This document shows, piece after piece, positions 8,621 through 17,941 of a stretch of DNA of 64,000 nucleotides. Numbering within the stretch: the stretch's first letter is position 1; each line of letters opens with the position of its first letter. The notes under the pieces are model-generated. The model searched no databases, was not told the origin of the DNA, and saw only the letters and a list, made by a program, of their open reading frames with translations. The DNA lies in the NCBI GenBank assembly GCA_003574885.1, contig PJFC01000001.1, positions 558,001-622,000 of the forward strand. The letters are read 5' to 3'. Made by a program: the position numbers and the translations under genes. Origin of the DNA: Geobacter sp. (GTDB lineage: Bacteria; Desulfobacterota; Desulfuromonadia; Geobacterales; Geobacteraceae).

Positions 8621-9082
8621 ATGGCAACACCGAACCCGAGGGGCAGGTTGGCGCTGATTTTATTCCTCTGCCAGCTGGTCCTCCTGGTCCACACACTTCC
8701 CCTGCAGGCTGACGAAACGAAGACCGACAGCAACCAGGCAGAGTTCGTCACTCCGGTTAAAGCGGTAGACGACGGGATGGTAGGGGTCGCTTCCTACTAC
8801 GCCAGACGTTACAACGGCAGAAGAACCAATTCGGGGGCACGTTATAATCCTGAAAAGCTGACAGCGGCTCATCAGGATCTCCCCCACGGTACCAGGGTGA
8901 AGGTGATAAACCTCGCCAATGACAAAGAGGTAGTGGTTACGGTAAATGACCGCTGCCGCAAACGGAGCAAGCCGTTCATCGACTTGTCCCGTGCTGCGGC
9001 CAGGGAGCTCGGATTCCTCGGCAAGGGGACTGCCCGGGTCAGGATAATCGTCCTGGCAGACGGGGAAGAGGAATCGAGCTGA
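8621..9082 (+). CDS. Septal ring lytic transglycosylase RlpA family protein
   Basis: 153 residues with a signal peptide (LALILFLCQLVLLVHTLPLQA) and a double-psi beta-barrel RlpA domain. Visible motifs are GVASYYARRYNGRRTNSGARY, LTAAHQDLPHGTRVKV and VTVNDRCRKRSKPFIDLS, including the catalytic Asp of VNDR. RlpA proteins cleave denuded peptidoglycan strands at the septum. There is no lipobox and no SPOR domain, so this is a short secreted version. ATG 8621 is chosen for the strong AAGGAGG upstream; the frame stays open 19 codons further upstream. Confidence 0.88.
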   Translation: MATPNPRGRLALILFLCQLVLLVHTLPLQADETKTDSNQAEFVTPVKAVDDGMVGVASYYARRYNGRRTNSGARYNPEKLTAAHQDLPHGTRVKVINLANDKEVVVTVNDRCRKRSKPFIDLSRAAARELGFLGKGTARVRIIVLADGEEESS

Positions 9083-9107
9083 CACAATTCAATGTTTGGG
9101 CGAAACG

Positions 9108-9139
9108 GAAGAGGCCGGGTGGAAATCCCCGGCCTCTTC
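9108..9139 (+). terminator. Hairpin after the RlpA-type gene
   Basis: GAAGAGGCCGGG (9108-9119) pairs perfectly with CCCGGCCTCTTC (9128-9139). The following GCATTTTACG gives only a short U-run, so termination on the plus strand is probable but not strong. Confidence 0.6.
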
Positions 9140-9152
9140 GCATTTTACGAAT

Positions 9153-9183
9153 AAAAAAAGGCCGGGAGTGAGCCCGGCCTTTA
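9153..9183 (-). terminator. Intrinsic terminator of the exported TPR gene
   Basis: AAAGGCCGGG (9157-9166) pairs with CCCGGCCTTT (9173-9182). The seven A residues at 9153-9159 become a U-run on the minus strand, making this a classic terminator for the convergent gene ending at 9208. Confidence 0.8.
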
Positions 9184-9207
9184 GATAGATATCTGGCTAA
9201 GCGGTGG

Positions 9208-11112
9208 CTACTTCCCCGCCTTCTTGCCTGTCTTCTTGGAACTGGCCTTGCCGCCGCTCTTCTTCTTGCTCTTTTTTGTAGCTTTTCTGTGTTTGGCTTT
9301 CTTCCCTTTTTTTCTTATGTTAACTTTTTTCCCTTTATGCCGGGGTTCCGGCGAAAGTTCATCCCGGATATTGTTGAGCAGGACGGAGGTCTCCTCCAGA
9401 GCAGGGTCGGCCTTTTTAGCTGCTTCAAGTGCTTCCTTGGCTTCCTGGATGTGACCGGTCTTCATGTAGACACGGCCGAGGGCATTAAGGGCCTTGGCGT
9501 GGTCGGCCTTCAGGTCGACTGCTGCCTTGTAGGCAGAGATGGCGTTTTCGTAGTCCTTCTTGAATTCGTAGATGATTCCCAGCTTGTAATGGGTGTTGGG
9601 ATCCTTGGGGGCCAGTTCCACGTTTTCCTTGAGGAGTTTGGTCAGTTCGTCGTAGTTCTTCTCCTTGACATAGATTGCGGTGAGGGCGGTCCGTGCGTCG
9701 GCATCGTCCTTTTTCAGGCGGAGTACTTCTTGGTACTGCTTTTCCGCATCTTTGAGCTGGTTTTTCCATTTGTAGAGGGCCGCAAGTTCGCGGTGAGCTT
9801 CAAGATTGTCCGCGTCCAACCGGACTGCCTCCGTGTAAGCTGCAACCGCGTTCTTGTAATCTTTCGTTTTCACATAGACCCGTGCCAGTTTGAAATAGAT
9901 GAGTGGGTTGTCTTTTCTACTCTTGAGGAGTTCCTTATACTGCTCTATCGCCTGGGGGAAACTCCCTCTTAGTGAATAGATGTCCGCCAGGCGCCTTCGG
10001 GCATCGCCAAAGTCGTTGTCGTATTTTATTGCCTGCCGGTACTCCACGACCGCTTCGTCCAGGAGCCCCTTCTTTTCGAAGATAGTACCAAGGCTGTAAT
10101 GGATTGCGGCGGTTCCCCCCTTGAGACGCACCGCTTCACGGTAGGCGGAGGCTGCGTCGTCGTCCCGGTTGGCAGCCAGGTAGGCGTCACCCAGTTTCTG
10201 GAAGACGGCCGGTCGTTCCGGCTTTTCCTTTATGGCAGCCAGATATTCCTTGGCGGCCTTGTCGTAGTCCTTTGCACTGAAATACTCATCTCCTTTGACG
10301 ATGAGTTCGTCGAACCTGCCGGTGACACTTACCCCTCCCAGTACTGATTCGTACTCGGCGCCTTTCGGGTCCCCCATTCTTGTGTAGGCATCGGCCATGA
10401 GCCGATGGATTGCCTTGTCCTGAGGATTAGCCATTGCCGCTTTTTTCAATATTTCCAAAGCGCGGTCGGGCTGTTTGTTTTCGATGAGGAGTCTGGAAAG
10501 CCCAATCTGGGCCGGCGTGTACTCCCGATCAAGGTCAAGAGCCTTCGAATACGTATCCTGCGCCTTATCTGTTTGGCCCATACTGGCGTAGACATCGGCG
10601 AGTCCGGAATAGAGAGAAGGGGAGGAGGGGGATACCTTGAGAGCTTCGTTGTAATGGTGGGCGGCGAGTGTGTACAGTTTGCGTTCGCTGAAAACCTTGG
10701 CCAGACCTTGCTGGTAGCGGGGGTCTTGAGAACCTTCTATTGCTTTGGTCAGCTCGATTGCCGCTTCGTCCAGCATCCCTTTCTGAAGGTAGACAAGACC
10801 CAGGTTGCCACTTGCCTGATGAAAGGCCGGATCATCCTTGAGGGCCTCCTGATACTCGCTGATGGCCCGGTCGGTGTTTCCCCCCGATTCCTGCTGGAGA
10901 CCCTGGACGAAGTGGCCGGCTGCACCGTCTGGGCAGAGATCAATAATTCTCGTTACCAGTGTCAACCGTCCCGCACTGTCCTTGGTTTCCGCAAGTTTCG
11001 GCAGCATTTCCCGTGCCTGGCGACACTTGTCCGCCGATCCGAAACTCCAGTCAAATCCCCAGGTAAGCTGGGGGATTATAAGTATGGTAATCAGCAGCAG
11101 ATAGGTTCTCAT
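9208..11112 (-). CDS. Exported tetratricopeptide-repeat protein with lysine-rich tail
   Basis: 634 residues: signal peptide (MRTYLLLITILIIPQLTWG), then about 15 TPR units between residues ~60 and ~590, with typical motifs such as AISEYQEALKDDPAFHQASG and AVVEYRQAIKYDNDFGDARR. The last ~45 residues are strongly basic (KKGKKAKHRKATKKSKKKSG). TPR arrays are protein-binding scaffolds; no catalytic domain is seen. ATG 11112 has GAGGA upstream, and a sigma70-like promoter lies 40 bases further. The location (periplasm or outer membrane) and the partner are unknown. The basic tail could bind anionic polymer or lipopolysaccharide, which is only a guess. Confidence 0.85.
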   Translation of the reverse strand: MRTYLLLITILIIPQLTWGFDWSFGSADKCRQAREMLPKLAETKDSAGRLTLVTRIIDLCPDGAAGHFVQGLQQESGGNTDRAISEYQEALKDDPAFHQASGNLGLVYLQKGMLDEAAIELTKAIEGSQDPRYQQGLAKVFSERKLYTLAAHHYNEALKVSPSSPSLYSGLADVYASMGQTDKAQDTYSKALDLDREYTPAQIGLSRLLIENKQPDRALEILKKAAMANPQDKAIHRLMADAYTRMGDPKGAEYESVLGGVSVTGRFDELIVKGDEYFSAKDYDKAAKEYLAAIKEKPERPAVFQKLGDAYLAANRDDDAASAYREAVRLKGGTAAIHYSLGTIFEKKGLLDEAVVEYRQAIKYDNDFGDARRRLADIYSLRGSFPQAIEQYKELLKSRKDNPLIYFKLARVYVKTKDYKNAVAAYTEAVRLDADNLEAHRELAALYKWKNQLKDAEKQYQEVLRLKKDDADARTALTAIYVKEKNYDELTKLLKENVELAPKDPNTHYKLGIIYEFKKDYENAISAYKAAVDLKADHAKALNALGRVYMKTGHIQEAKEALEAAKKADPALEETSVLLNNIRDELSPEPRHKGKKVNIRKKGKKAKHRKATKKSKKKSGGKASSKKTGKKAGK

Positions 11113-11151
11113 CTGTTCCTCATAGGGTCGAAGGGATTTAAAGAATGGCAG

Positions 11152-11180
11152 ATTATACACAGCAGGGGTCAAAAGTTCAA
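11152..11180 (-). promoter_or_regulatory. Sigma70 promoter of the exported TPR gene
   Basis: On the minus strand, TTGAAC (11180-11175) and a consensus TATAAT (11157-11152) are separated by 17 bases, about 40 bases ahead of the ATG at 11112. It is one of the best matches to consensus in the window. Confidence 0.75.
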
Positions 11181-11281
11181 TTCATAACAGTGTAAATCGG
11201 CTATTGACAGGCATTCGGACAGGTAGAAGCAACTGCGGCCCTTGCGCGAGGTATTTCTCCGCGCCACAAGGCCAGATTACC

Positions 11282-11310
11282 TTGACTTTCGGCCCAAAGA
11301 TGGTTAAATC
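11282..11310 (+). promoter_or_regulatory. Candidate promoter of lon
   Basis: TTGACT (11282-11287) and TAAATC (11305-11310) are 17 bases apart. A small hairpin (CCGCT/AGCGG, about 11323-11337) follows in the leader. I see no heat-shock sigma32 consensus, so heat induction of lon, if any, is not explained by this sequence. Confidence 0.4.
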
Positions 11311-11400
11311 ATGTAAATTCGAACCGCTCTGAAAGCGGCTTGGACGCGAATTCGAACTCATTGCATGTCCGGAGTATCCCGGAAGAAGAAGGAGTTGCAG

Positions 11401-13842
11401 ATGGAAGTCAAACCGGACAACGAGGAATTAAAGATACCGGATGTCCTGCCCCTGTTGCCGGTCCGGGACGTGGTGGTCTACCCCTATATGATACTTCCGC
11501 TCTTCGTCGGGAGGGAACTCTCCATAGCTGCGGTTGATCATGCCCTTTCTCAGGACCGCCTGATCTTTCTGGCTACCCAGCGGGAGGTCGGGGAGGAAGA
11601 GCCGACGCCGGATACGATTTACAGCGTCGGGACCGTAGCCATGATCATGAGGATGCTGAAGCTTCCCGACGGTCGGGTCAAGATCCTGGTGCAGGGGCTC
11701 TCCAAGGGGCGGATAACCGAATACGTAGCGGACAAGCCGTTTTATTCGGTACGGATCGAACGGGTTACCGATCCCCTGATCGCGGAGAATTCCCTTGAAA
11801 CGGAAGCGCTCATGCGGACGGTCAAGGAGCAGCTCGGCAAGGTCATTTCCCTCGGCAAGGTCATTTCTCCCGAAGTGATGGTAATCGTCGAAAACATGCA
11901 GGATCCGGGGAGCCTTGCCGATCTTGTTGCCAGCAATATCGGCCTCAAGGTAGAGGATGCCCAGCGTCTGCTGGAAATCGCCGACCCGCTTGAAAGGCTG
12001 GGGCGTGTCAATGAACTCCTGAATAAAGAGCACGAACTCCTCAACATGCAGGCGCGTATCCAGTCCGCTGCCAAGGAGGAGATGGGGAAGAGCCAACGGG
12101 AATACTTCCTGCGTGAGCAACTGCGGGCAATCCAGCAGGAGTTAGGGGAAACCGATGCCCGTGCTGAGGAGATCGCCGAACTGCGCAAGGCGATCGAGCA
12201 GGCCAAGATGCCGTCGACGGTGGAGAAGGAGGCCCTCAAGCAGCTGGGACGCCTGGAGCAGATGCATCCGGATGCTGCCGAATCGGGGATGCTCCGGACC
12301 TATCTGGACTGGATGGTGGAACTCCCCTGGAGCAAGTCGACCAAGGATGCCCTGGACATCAAGCGGGCACGGGAGATCCTCGACGAGGACCACTTCTATC
12401 TGGAAAAGGTCAAGGAACGGATTCTCGAGTTCCTCGCGGTGCGGAAGCTGAAGAAGAAGATGAAAGGTCCGATCCTCTGCTTCGTCGGACCTCCTGGTGT
12501 GGGAAAGACCTCCCTCGGAAAGTCCATTGCCCGTGCCATGGGGCGTAAATTCGTGCGCATCTCCCTTGGAGGTGTCCGGGACGAGGCGGAAATCCGGGGG
12601 CATCGCCGCACCTATGTTGGTGCACTACCGGGGCGGATACTCCAGGGGCTCAAGCAGGCCGGCGCCAACAACCCGGTCTTCATGCTCGACGAACTGGACA
12701 AAATCGGCGCCGATTTCCGTGGTGACCCCTCGTCGGCGCTTCTGGAGGTGCTCGACCCGGAGCAGAACCATGCGTTTTCCGACCACTACATAAATATTCC
12801 CTACAACCTCTCCAATGTCATGTTCATCGCGACGGCCAACCAGATTGATCCGGTCCCCGGGCCTCTGCAGGACCGAATGGAAGTGATCAACCTGGCCGGA
12901 TACACCGAGGAGGAGAAGCTGCAGATTGCCAAGCGCTATCTGGTACCGAGGCAGATCGTCGATAACGGCATCACGGAGCAGACCCTTACTGTTTCCGACG
13001 AGGCGATCAAGACAATAATCGCCAAGTATACCCGGGAAGCCGGGCTGAGGAATCTGGAGCGGGAAATCGGTTCCATCTGCCGCAAGGTGGCCCGCAAGGT
13101 GGCAGAGGGTGAGAAGCGTCATTTCATGGTCAACGCGTCGGCAGTGGCCAGATATCTTGGACCCCCCAAGTTCCTCCGTGAAGAGGAAATGGAGCACAAC
13201 GAGGTGGGTGTGGTGACGGGACTGGCCTGGACCCCTGTCGGCGGAGAAGTGCTCTTTGTCGAGGCGACCATCATGCAGGGTAAGGGGGGCCTCACTCTGA
13301 CGGGACAACTGGGTGACGTCATGAAGGAGTCGGTGCAGGCTGCCCTATCCTACATCCGTTCCAAAGAGACGGAACTCAACCTCCCCACCGATTTCTTCCA
13401 TGACATGGAGATCCATGTCCACGTGCCTGCCGGCGCCATACCCAAGGACGGTCCGTCGGCGGGTGTTACCATGGCCACGGCCCTTGTCTCGGCGCTGACG
13501 AAAATTCCCGTCCGGAAAGACGTTGCCATGACCGGCGAGATTACCCTGCGGGGAAAGGTCCTCCCTATCGGGGGGCTGAAAGAGAAGATGCTGGCCGCCA
13601 TCCGTGCGGGGGTAAAGACCGTTATCATCCCGGAACAGAACAAGAAGGACCTGGAAGAGGTACCCCGCCATATTCTGAAGAAGGTCAAGGTCGTCCCAGT
13701 CAGGACTATCGACGATGTTCTCAAGGTGGCGCTGGAAACATTTCCCCCGCCACCGGCCCGCCACGGAAAAGCCCCGGCTGTCAAGGGTAAAATCCCTCCG
13801 ACGCGGGTACTTGTGAAGCCACGCAAGGGAGTGGTTGCGTGA
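11401..13842 (+). CDS. lon: ATP-dependent Lon protease
   Basis: 813 residues, normal for LonA. Domains: N-terminal substrate-binding domain (residues ~15-205, [20 protein letters not shown]), coiled-coil linker, AAA+ module with Walker [10 protein letters not shown] (~363-371) and Walker B ([12 protein letters not shown]), and C-terminal serine protease with the Ser/Lys dyad: Ser in [15 protein letters not shown] (~686) and Lys in GGLKEKM (~728). It degrades misfolded and regulatory proteins in the cytoplasm. ATG 11401 is used because GAAGGAG precedes it; the frame is open 12 codons upstream. thiL overlaps its stop codon. Confidence 0.97.
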   Translation: MEVKPDNEELKIPDVLPLLPVRDVVVYPYMILPLFVGRELSIAAVDHALSQDRLIFLATQREVGEEEPTPDTIYSVGTVAMIMRMLKLPDGRVKILVQGLSKGRITEYVADKPFYSVRIERVTDPLIAENSLETEALMRTVKEQLGKVISLGKVISPEVMVIVENMQDPGSLADLVASNIGLKVEDAQRLLEIADPLERLGRVNELLNKEHELLNMQARIQSAAKEEMGKSQREYFLREQLRAIQQELGETDARAEEIAELRKAIEQAKMPSTVEKEALKQLGRLEQMHPDAAESGMLRTYLDWMVELPWSKSTKDALDIKRAREILDEDHFYLEKVKERILEFLAVRKLKKKMKGPILCFVGPPGVGKTSLGKSIARAMGRKFVRISLGGVRDEAEIRGHRRTYVGALPGRILQGLKQAGANNPVFMLDELDKIGADFRGDPSSALLEVLDPEQNHAFSDHYINIPYNLSNVMFIATANQIDPVPGPLQDRMEVINLAGYTEEEKLQIAKRYLVPRQIVDNGITEQTLTVSDEAIKTIIAKYTREAGLRNLEREIGSICRKVARKVAEGEKRHFMVNASAVARYLGPPKFLREEEMEHNEVGVVTGLAWTPVGGEVLFVEATIMQGKGGLTLTGQLGDVMKESVQAALSYIRSKETELNLPTDFFHDMEIHVHVPAGAIPKDGPSAGVTMATALVSALTKIPVRKDVAMTGEITLRGKVLPIGGLKEKMLAAIRAGVKTVIIPEQNKKDLEEVPRHILKKVKVVPVRTIDDVLKVALETFPPPPARHGKAPAVKGKIPPTRVLVKPRKGVVA

Positions 13843-14837
13843 AGCTTGAGGAGCTGGGCGAATTCGGTTTTATCGACCGGCTCTCCGGACGGGTCAGGAA
13901 AGGGCCCGGCGTGGTGCTCGGCATCGGTGACGACGCCGCCATACTGGCCCCGGCTGTGGAGCAGGTAACCCTTGCCACAGCGGACATGCTTGTTGAGGGG
14001 GTCCATTTCGATCTTGCTCTTTCCGACCCCCATACCCTGGGACGCAAGTCCCTGGCGGTGAACCTCTCCGATCTTGCCGCCATGGGGGCGCACCCGCGAC
14101 ACGCACTGCTTTCTCTGGCTATCCCGCCAACCCTCCCGGTCGAGTTCCTTGATGATTTCACCCGGGGGTTCCTCTCCCTGGCCGGTGAGTTCAATGTGAC
14201 GCTGGTGGGGGGGGATACCTGTGCATCCAAGGGGGGGCTGGTCATATCAGTTACCGCCCTGGGGGAGCAGCATCCCGACATGGTAGTCCGCAGATCAACG
14301 GCCTGCTCCGGAGACTTGGTGCTGGTCACGGGGAGCTTGGGGGACTCGTCCCTCGGGTTGGAACTCCTCATGCAAGGGTTTCGATCGGGGAGAGCGGTAG
14401 AACGCCATCTTGACCCTCTTCCCCGGGTGGAGGCCGGCATCCGGCTTGCCGAAGCAGGCCTGGCAACCTCCATGATCGATGTGAGCGACGGTCTGCTGGC
14501 CGATCTCACCCATATTCTCGACCTGTCCGGCGTTGGCGCCCGGCTCGACTTGGCCCGGCTGCCCTTCTCGGAGGAGTGCCGGCACCATGCTTCTGCCGCC
14601 GGAAGAGATCCCTTTGCTCTTCCCCTTGCCGGTGGCGAGGATTATGAACTCCTCTTCACCGCTTTGCCGGAACGGGAGGCGGAGGTCCGTTCGGCCCTTG
14701 CCGCGTGCGGCGTTCCGGTGACCGTCATCGGTGAGATCACTGCCGTGGGAGGGTTATCCTTGACTGATCCCGGCGGCAAGCCTTACCATCCGGAACGACT
14801 TGGGTACAACCATTTCGGGGCCATACGGGACGCTTGA
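13839..14837 (+). CDS. thiL: Thiamine-monophosphate kinase ThiL
   Basis: 332 residues of the AIR synthase-related fold. ThiL phosphorylates thiamine monophosphate to the cofactor thiamine pyrophosphate. Motifs: N-terminal [18 protein letters not shown] (Mg/ATP-binding Asp residues), [32 protein letters not shown] and [10 protein letters not shown]. The GTG start overlaps the lon stop (GTGA), so the two genes are translationally coupled, although no functional link between them is established. No TPP riboswitch is visible nearby. Confidence 0.94.
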   Translation: MKLEELGEFGFIDRLSGRVRKGPGVVLGIGDDAAILAPAVEQVTLATADMLVEGVHFDLALSDPHTLGRKSLAVNLSDLAAMGAHPRHALLSLAIPPTLPVEFLDDFTRGFLSLAGEFNVTLVGGDTCASKGGLVISVTALGEQHPDMVVRRSTACSGDLVLVTGSLGDSSLGLELLMQGFRSGRAVERHLDPLPRVEAGIRLAEAGLATSMIDVSDGLLADLTHILDLSGVGARLDLARLPFSEECRHHASAAGRDPFALPLAGGEDYELLFTALPEREAEVRSALAACGVPVTVIGEITAVGGLSLTDPGGKPYHPERLGYNHFGAIRDA

Positions 14838-14844
14838 CGTCAAC

Positions 14845-14860
14845 CCGCTTCCTGAAGCGG
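14845..14860. repeat. Short perfect hairpin between thiL and cheR
   Basis: CCGCTTC-CT-GAAGCGG is a perfect 7-bp inverted repeat in the 68-base thiL-cheR gap. It has no U-tract on either strand and may be a weak terminator or an RNA end. Confidence 0.3.
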
Positions 14861-14905
14861 TGTAACACGAACTGTGCATCTCGTTAAGGATGGTCACTCC
14901 CCCAC

Positions 14906-15766
14906 ATGACCCCGGTTTCCCACCAGACATACCTTGAGTACAAAGACTTCACCGCTATTTCGCCCGAAGTGTTCTCTTGTATCGCCCGGATAATGAAAAA
15001 TGCCCGCGGGTTCGATCTGGATGGTTACAAGGACCAATGCATCAAACGCAGGATTGCAATCCGGCTGCGGGCGACCAATTGCTCGAGCGGGGAGGAATAC
15101 TGCGAGCTCCTGCGTCGGGACGATGATGAAGTGGACCGTCTCCAGAAGGTGCTGACCATCCACGTCAGCCAGTTTTTTCGCGATCCCCCCATGTTCGATA
15201 AGCTGTGCAGGGAAATATTTCCCCTCCTTTTTGCGCTTACCGGGATGAATAGGTCCGGAAGGCCGGGCATCTGGAGCGTCGGTTGTGCAAGTGGCGAGGA
15301 GCCCTATACGGTGGCGCTGCTCCTGAAGCATTTTTTCCCGGACGAACTGGGGCGGGTCGGGGCGACCATACTTGCCACCGATGTGGATGAGGCCATCCTG
15401 AAGGTAGCGCGGGAGGGAATATACGGCGAAGAGCGGTTGCGGGAAGTACCCGACGAGTTTCGACGGGAGTATTTCCTGGAGAGGGATGGCAGGTACCAGC
15501 TGGTGTATGAAATCAGGTCGCTCGTCGAGTTCCTGCAGGCGGACCTCACCCAGACGGGAGCGTTTCCTGAAAGCGATCTGATCCTCTGTCGCAATGTTCT
15601 CATGTATTTCGAGCGTTCACAGCAAGAGGTCATTCTTCACGGGTTTGCCGATGTGCTGCGTCCGGGAGGGGTGCTCATTCTCGGCAAATCGGAGACAGTG
15701 GTGGGGTCTGCGCTGGAACGATTTGAACCCATCTGTACGGTTGAACGGATCTACCGGCGAGCATGA
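14906..15766 (+). CDS. cheR: Chemotaxis receptor methyltransferase CheR
   Basis: 286 residues. It has an N-terminal CheR helical domain (residues ~15-70) and a SAM-binding domain with WSVGCASGEEPYTVALLL, ATDVDEAILKVAREGIY and LILCRNVLMYF. It methylates glutamates on chemoreceptors, using SAM, to reset sensitivity. It is the first gene of the chemosensory cluster. There is no matching methylesterase gene (cheB) in the window. The ATG start has only a weak upstream site. Confidence 0.93.
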   Translation: MTPVSHQTYLEYKDFTAISPEVFSCIARIMKNARGFDLDGYKDQCIKRRIAIRLRATNCSSGEEYCELLRRDDDEVDRLQKVLTIHVSQFFRDPPMFDKLCREIFPLLFALTGMNRSGRPGIWSVGCASGEEPYTVALLLKHFFPDELGRVGATILATDVDEAILKVAREGIYGEERLREVPDEFRREYFLERDGRYQLVYEIRSLVEFLQADLTQTGAFPESDLILCRNVLMYFERSQQEVILHGFADVLRPGGVLILGKSETVVGSALERFEPICTVERIYRRA

Positions 15767-15803
15767 CGACAAGGATCCATGCCTGAAAAGGAGAGGATTT
15801 ACC

Positions 15804-17084
15804 ATGTATGTTCCCATAGGATACAAGTTCATCATGGGATTTGTGATGGTGGTCGGTGCGGTGGCCTTTGCCCCCGACCTGGTGCGTCATCTCGGCTATG
15901 CCCCGGAGATTACCAACGTTCTCTCCTACGTGGTAGCCCTTACCATCGGACTTGTGCTCGGCTGGATATTTTCCCGAGGCTTCACCCGCAACATTTCCCG
16001 TCTTACCCAGTCGGCCGAGGCAATCAGCCGGGGTGACCTCACTCGTGATGTTGTCTTGAAAGATTCCCGTTTCCCCGATGAGACCCATGACCTGGGGGGC
16101 TCGATCAACTGTATGGTGGAAAGTCTGCGGGATCTGGTCCGGCATATCACCGAGACCTCGGAGCGGGTTTCCTTCTCGGCCCGCACGCTTTTCTCGTCGG
16201 CCCTTGAGATCAACGCCTCCACCGACGAGGTTGCCCGGGCCATGGGTCAGATTTCCCGCGGGGCAGGGAGTCAGGCGGAGATGGTCGCCAAGACCTGTGC
16301 CCTTATTCATGAAACGGCAATTTCCGGTGAACTGGTTGCCAAACGCGCCAAAGAGACCGCCCAGGCAGCCCGGGATACCAGTATTACCGCCCAGCGTGGA
16401 GGGGAACTGGCAACCGATTCACTCGCAACCATGAAGGAGTTCTTTGATAATGCGGAAACCACGGGGCGGCGTTTCATGGCGTTCAACGCAAAGCTCCAGC
16501 AGGTTGGGAAAATTGCCGATTTTATCGGTGATATCGCCCGACAGACGAACATGCTTGCCCTGAATGCTTCCATAGAGGCTGCCCGCGCCGGGGAATACGG
16601 CAAGGGATTCGCGGTGGTTGCGGAGGAGGTGCGCAAGCTTTCCGACGGTACCAGCAAGTATGCCGGTGATATCGTAGAACTTATTGCCATGCTCAAGGAA
16701 GAGAGTGGCAAGGTCCAAGAGACGATTGTTGAAGGTTCGAGGCTTATCGTTGACGGGAAAAAGAATATCGATACTACTGCCGCTTCCTTCAGAGAAATAC
16801 TCGATACAGTCATCGGAACGGAGAGTAAGGCGAACAGCATCGCCGACCTGTCCCAGATGCAGACAGACGGTGCAGAGAAAATGGTCAGGGCGGTGGATGA
16901 GATCGCCAGGGTTGCCGAGGATAATGCCGCTTCGACCCAGCAAGTGTCCGCGGCATCAGAAGAGCAGTCGACGGCCATGCAGGAGATGGCCCATGCTGCC
17001 CAGGAGATGGCCCAAATGGCCGATGAACTTCTTGCGGTCGTGCAACGGTTCAAGGTGAATCCGGACGAAGCTCCATTACAATGA
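15804..17084 (+). CDS. Methyl-accepting chemotaxis protein with minimal sensory region
   Basis: 426 residues. Two hydrophobic helices (residues ~8-24 and ~37-57) are separated by only about a dozen residues, so there is essentially no periplasmic ligand-binding domain. A HAMP-like segment follows (SRLTQSAEAISRGDLTRD), then the signalling coiled coil with the conserved hairpin IARQTNMLALNASIEAARAG near residues 245-270. The C-terminus ends NPDEAPLQ, without an NWETF-type CheR tether. ATG 15804 has AGGAGAGG upstream; the frame is open much further upstream but overlaps cheR. The input may be membrane state or a partner protein. Confidence 0.9.
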   Translation: MYVPIGYKFIMGFVMVVGAVAFAPDLVRHLGYAPEITNVLSYVVALTIGLVLGWIFSRGFTRNISRLTQSAEAISRGDLTRDVVLKDSRFPDETHDLGGSINCMVESLRDLVRHITETSERVSFSARTLFSSALEINASTDEVARAMGQISRGAGSQAEMVAKTCALIHETAISGELVAKRAKETAQAARDTSITAQRGGELATDSLATMKEFFDNAETTGRRFMAFNAKLQQVGKIADFIGDIARQTNMLALNASIEAARAGEYGKGFAVVAEEVRKLSDGTSKYAGDIVELIAMLKEESGKVQETIVEGSRLIVDGKKNIDTTAASFREILDTVIGTESKANSIADLSQMQTDGAEKMVRAVDEIARVAEDNAASTQQVSAASEEQSTAMQEMAHAAQEMAQMADELLAVVQRFKVNPDEAPLQ

Positions 17085-17506
17085 GAGTCACGTCCCGTGG
17101 ATTTATCGTCTTTGCCGTCAAGGGTGAGCGATACGGTCTTCCCCTCCAGGTTGTGGCGGAGGTTAGAGAGCCGTCCCGGCCGGTACCGGTTCCCCGCGCT
17201 CCCGAATTCCTCTGTGGTGCCATGAACTCCCATGGCAGGCTGGTTGCCATCCTTGACCTGGCCAGCCTGCTCGGCTGCCGCAAGACGACGCCCCCTGGCA
17301 CGTTCCTCGTCCTCGATCACAGTACTGCCAATCTTGCCCTGTGGGTGGATGGCGTGGAGGGGTTTGCTACAGAAGAAGGGGAGGGGGGTGCCGATCCCCC
17401 TGACAATGATTTCATCACCAGGGTAGTGCAGAGCGACAGGGGAGCCTTTAAAATGCTGGCGCTCGACAATGTGTTGAAAAAAATGGAAGAGGTTTTCAAA
17501 CAATAG
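17081..17506 (+). CDS. cheW: CheW-like coupling protein
   Basis: 141-residue single CheW domain: FIVFAVKGERYGLPLQVVAEV, FLCGAMNSHGRLVAILDLASLL and LWVDGVEGF. CheW bridges the CheA kinase and the receptor in the signalling array. It overlaps the mcp stop by four bases (ATGA), so stoichiometric co-expression with that receptor is likely. Confidence 0.9.
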   Translation: MRVTSRGFIVFAVKGERYGLPLQVVAEVREPSRPVPVPRAPEFLCGAMNSHGRLVAILDLASLLGCRKTTPPGTFLVLDHSTANLALWVDGVEGFATEEGEGGADPPDNDFITRVVQSDRGAFKMLALDNVLKKMEEVFKQ

Positions 17507-17572
17507 TTCGGGTAGGTTGGTGCCGGCATGTTTTTTCCTGCCGCCACTGCCCCGATTAATTCCGGAGGAAAC

Positions 17573-17938
17573 ATGGGGCATAAGGTTCTGCTGGTTGACG
17601 ATTCGCTTTTCATGCGCAATATGCTGCGCGGCATCTTCGAAGGTGAGGGGTACGAGATCGTTGCCGAAGCGGCGGACGGCGTGGAAGCGGTGCGTAAGTA
17701 CCGGGATTTTCGCCCTGACATTACCACGATGGATATTGTCATGCCGGCCAAAAACGGTATTGAGGCACTTCGCGAGATCAGGGCAATCGACGGCAACGCC
17801 CGGGTCATCATGTGCAGTGCGGTCGGCCAGGAATCGCTCATAACTGCTGCCCAGCAAGCAGGGGCATGTGACTTCATCCTCAAGCCGTTCAACACTGAGC
17901 GGGTCAGGGAGGTCATCAGGCGGGTGGCGGGAGACTGA
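17573..17938 (+). CDS. cheY: CheY-type single-domain response regulator
   Basis: 121 residues, a receiver domain only. The acidic pocket is Asp9/Asp10 (LLVDDSLFMRN), the phospho-acceptor is Asp54 (TTMDIVMPAKNG), the switch Ser is in VIMCSAVGQ and the conserved Lys is in DFILKPF. It should take phosphate from CheA and carry the signal to the output, possibly the flagellar motor; the target is not encoded here. ATG 17573 is chosen because GGAGG lies just upstream. Confidence 0.93.
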   Translation: MGHKVLLVDDSLFMRNMLRGIFEGEGYEIVAEAADGVEAVRKYRDFRPDITTMDIVMPAKNGIEALREIRAIDGNARVIMCSAVGQESLITAAQQAGACDFILKPFNTERVREVIRRVAGD

Positions 17939-17941
17939 CCC

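Noticed and set aside
11311-11362. Sequence with TTCGAAC and a small stem resembling a tRNA T-arm
   Set aside because: No complete cloverleaf can be drawn and there is no acceptor stem.
13839-14905. TPP riboswitch for thiL
   Set aside because: thiL overlaps lon and has no leader; no THI-box-like sequence is seen.
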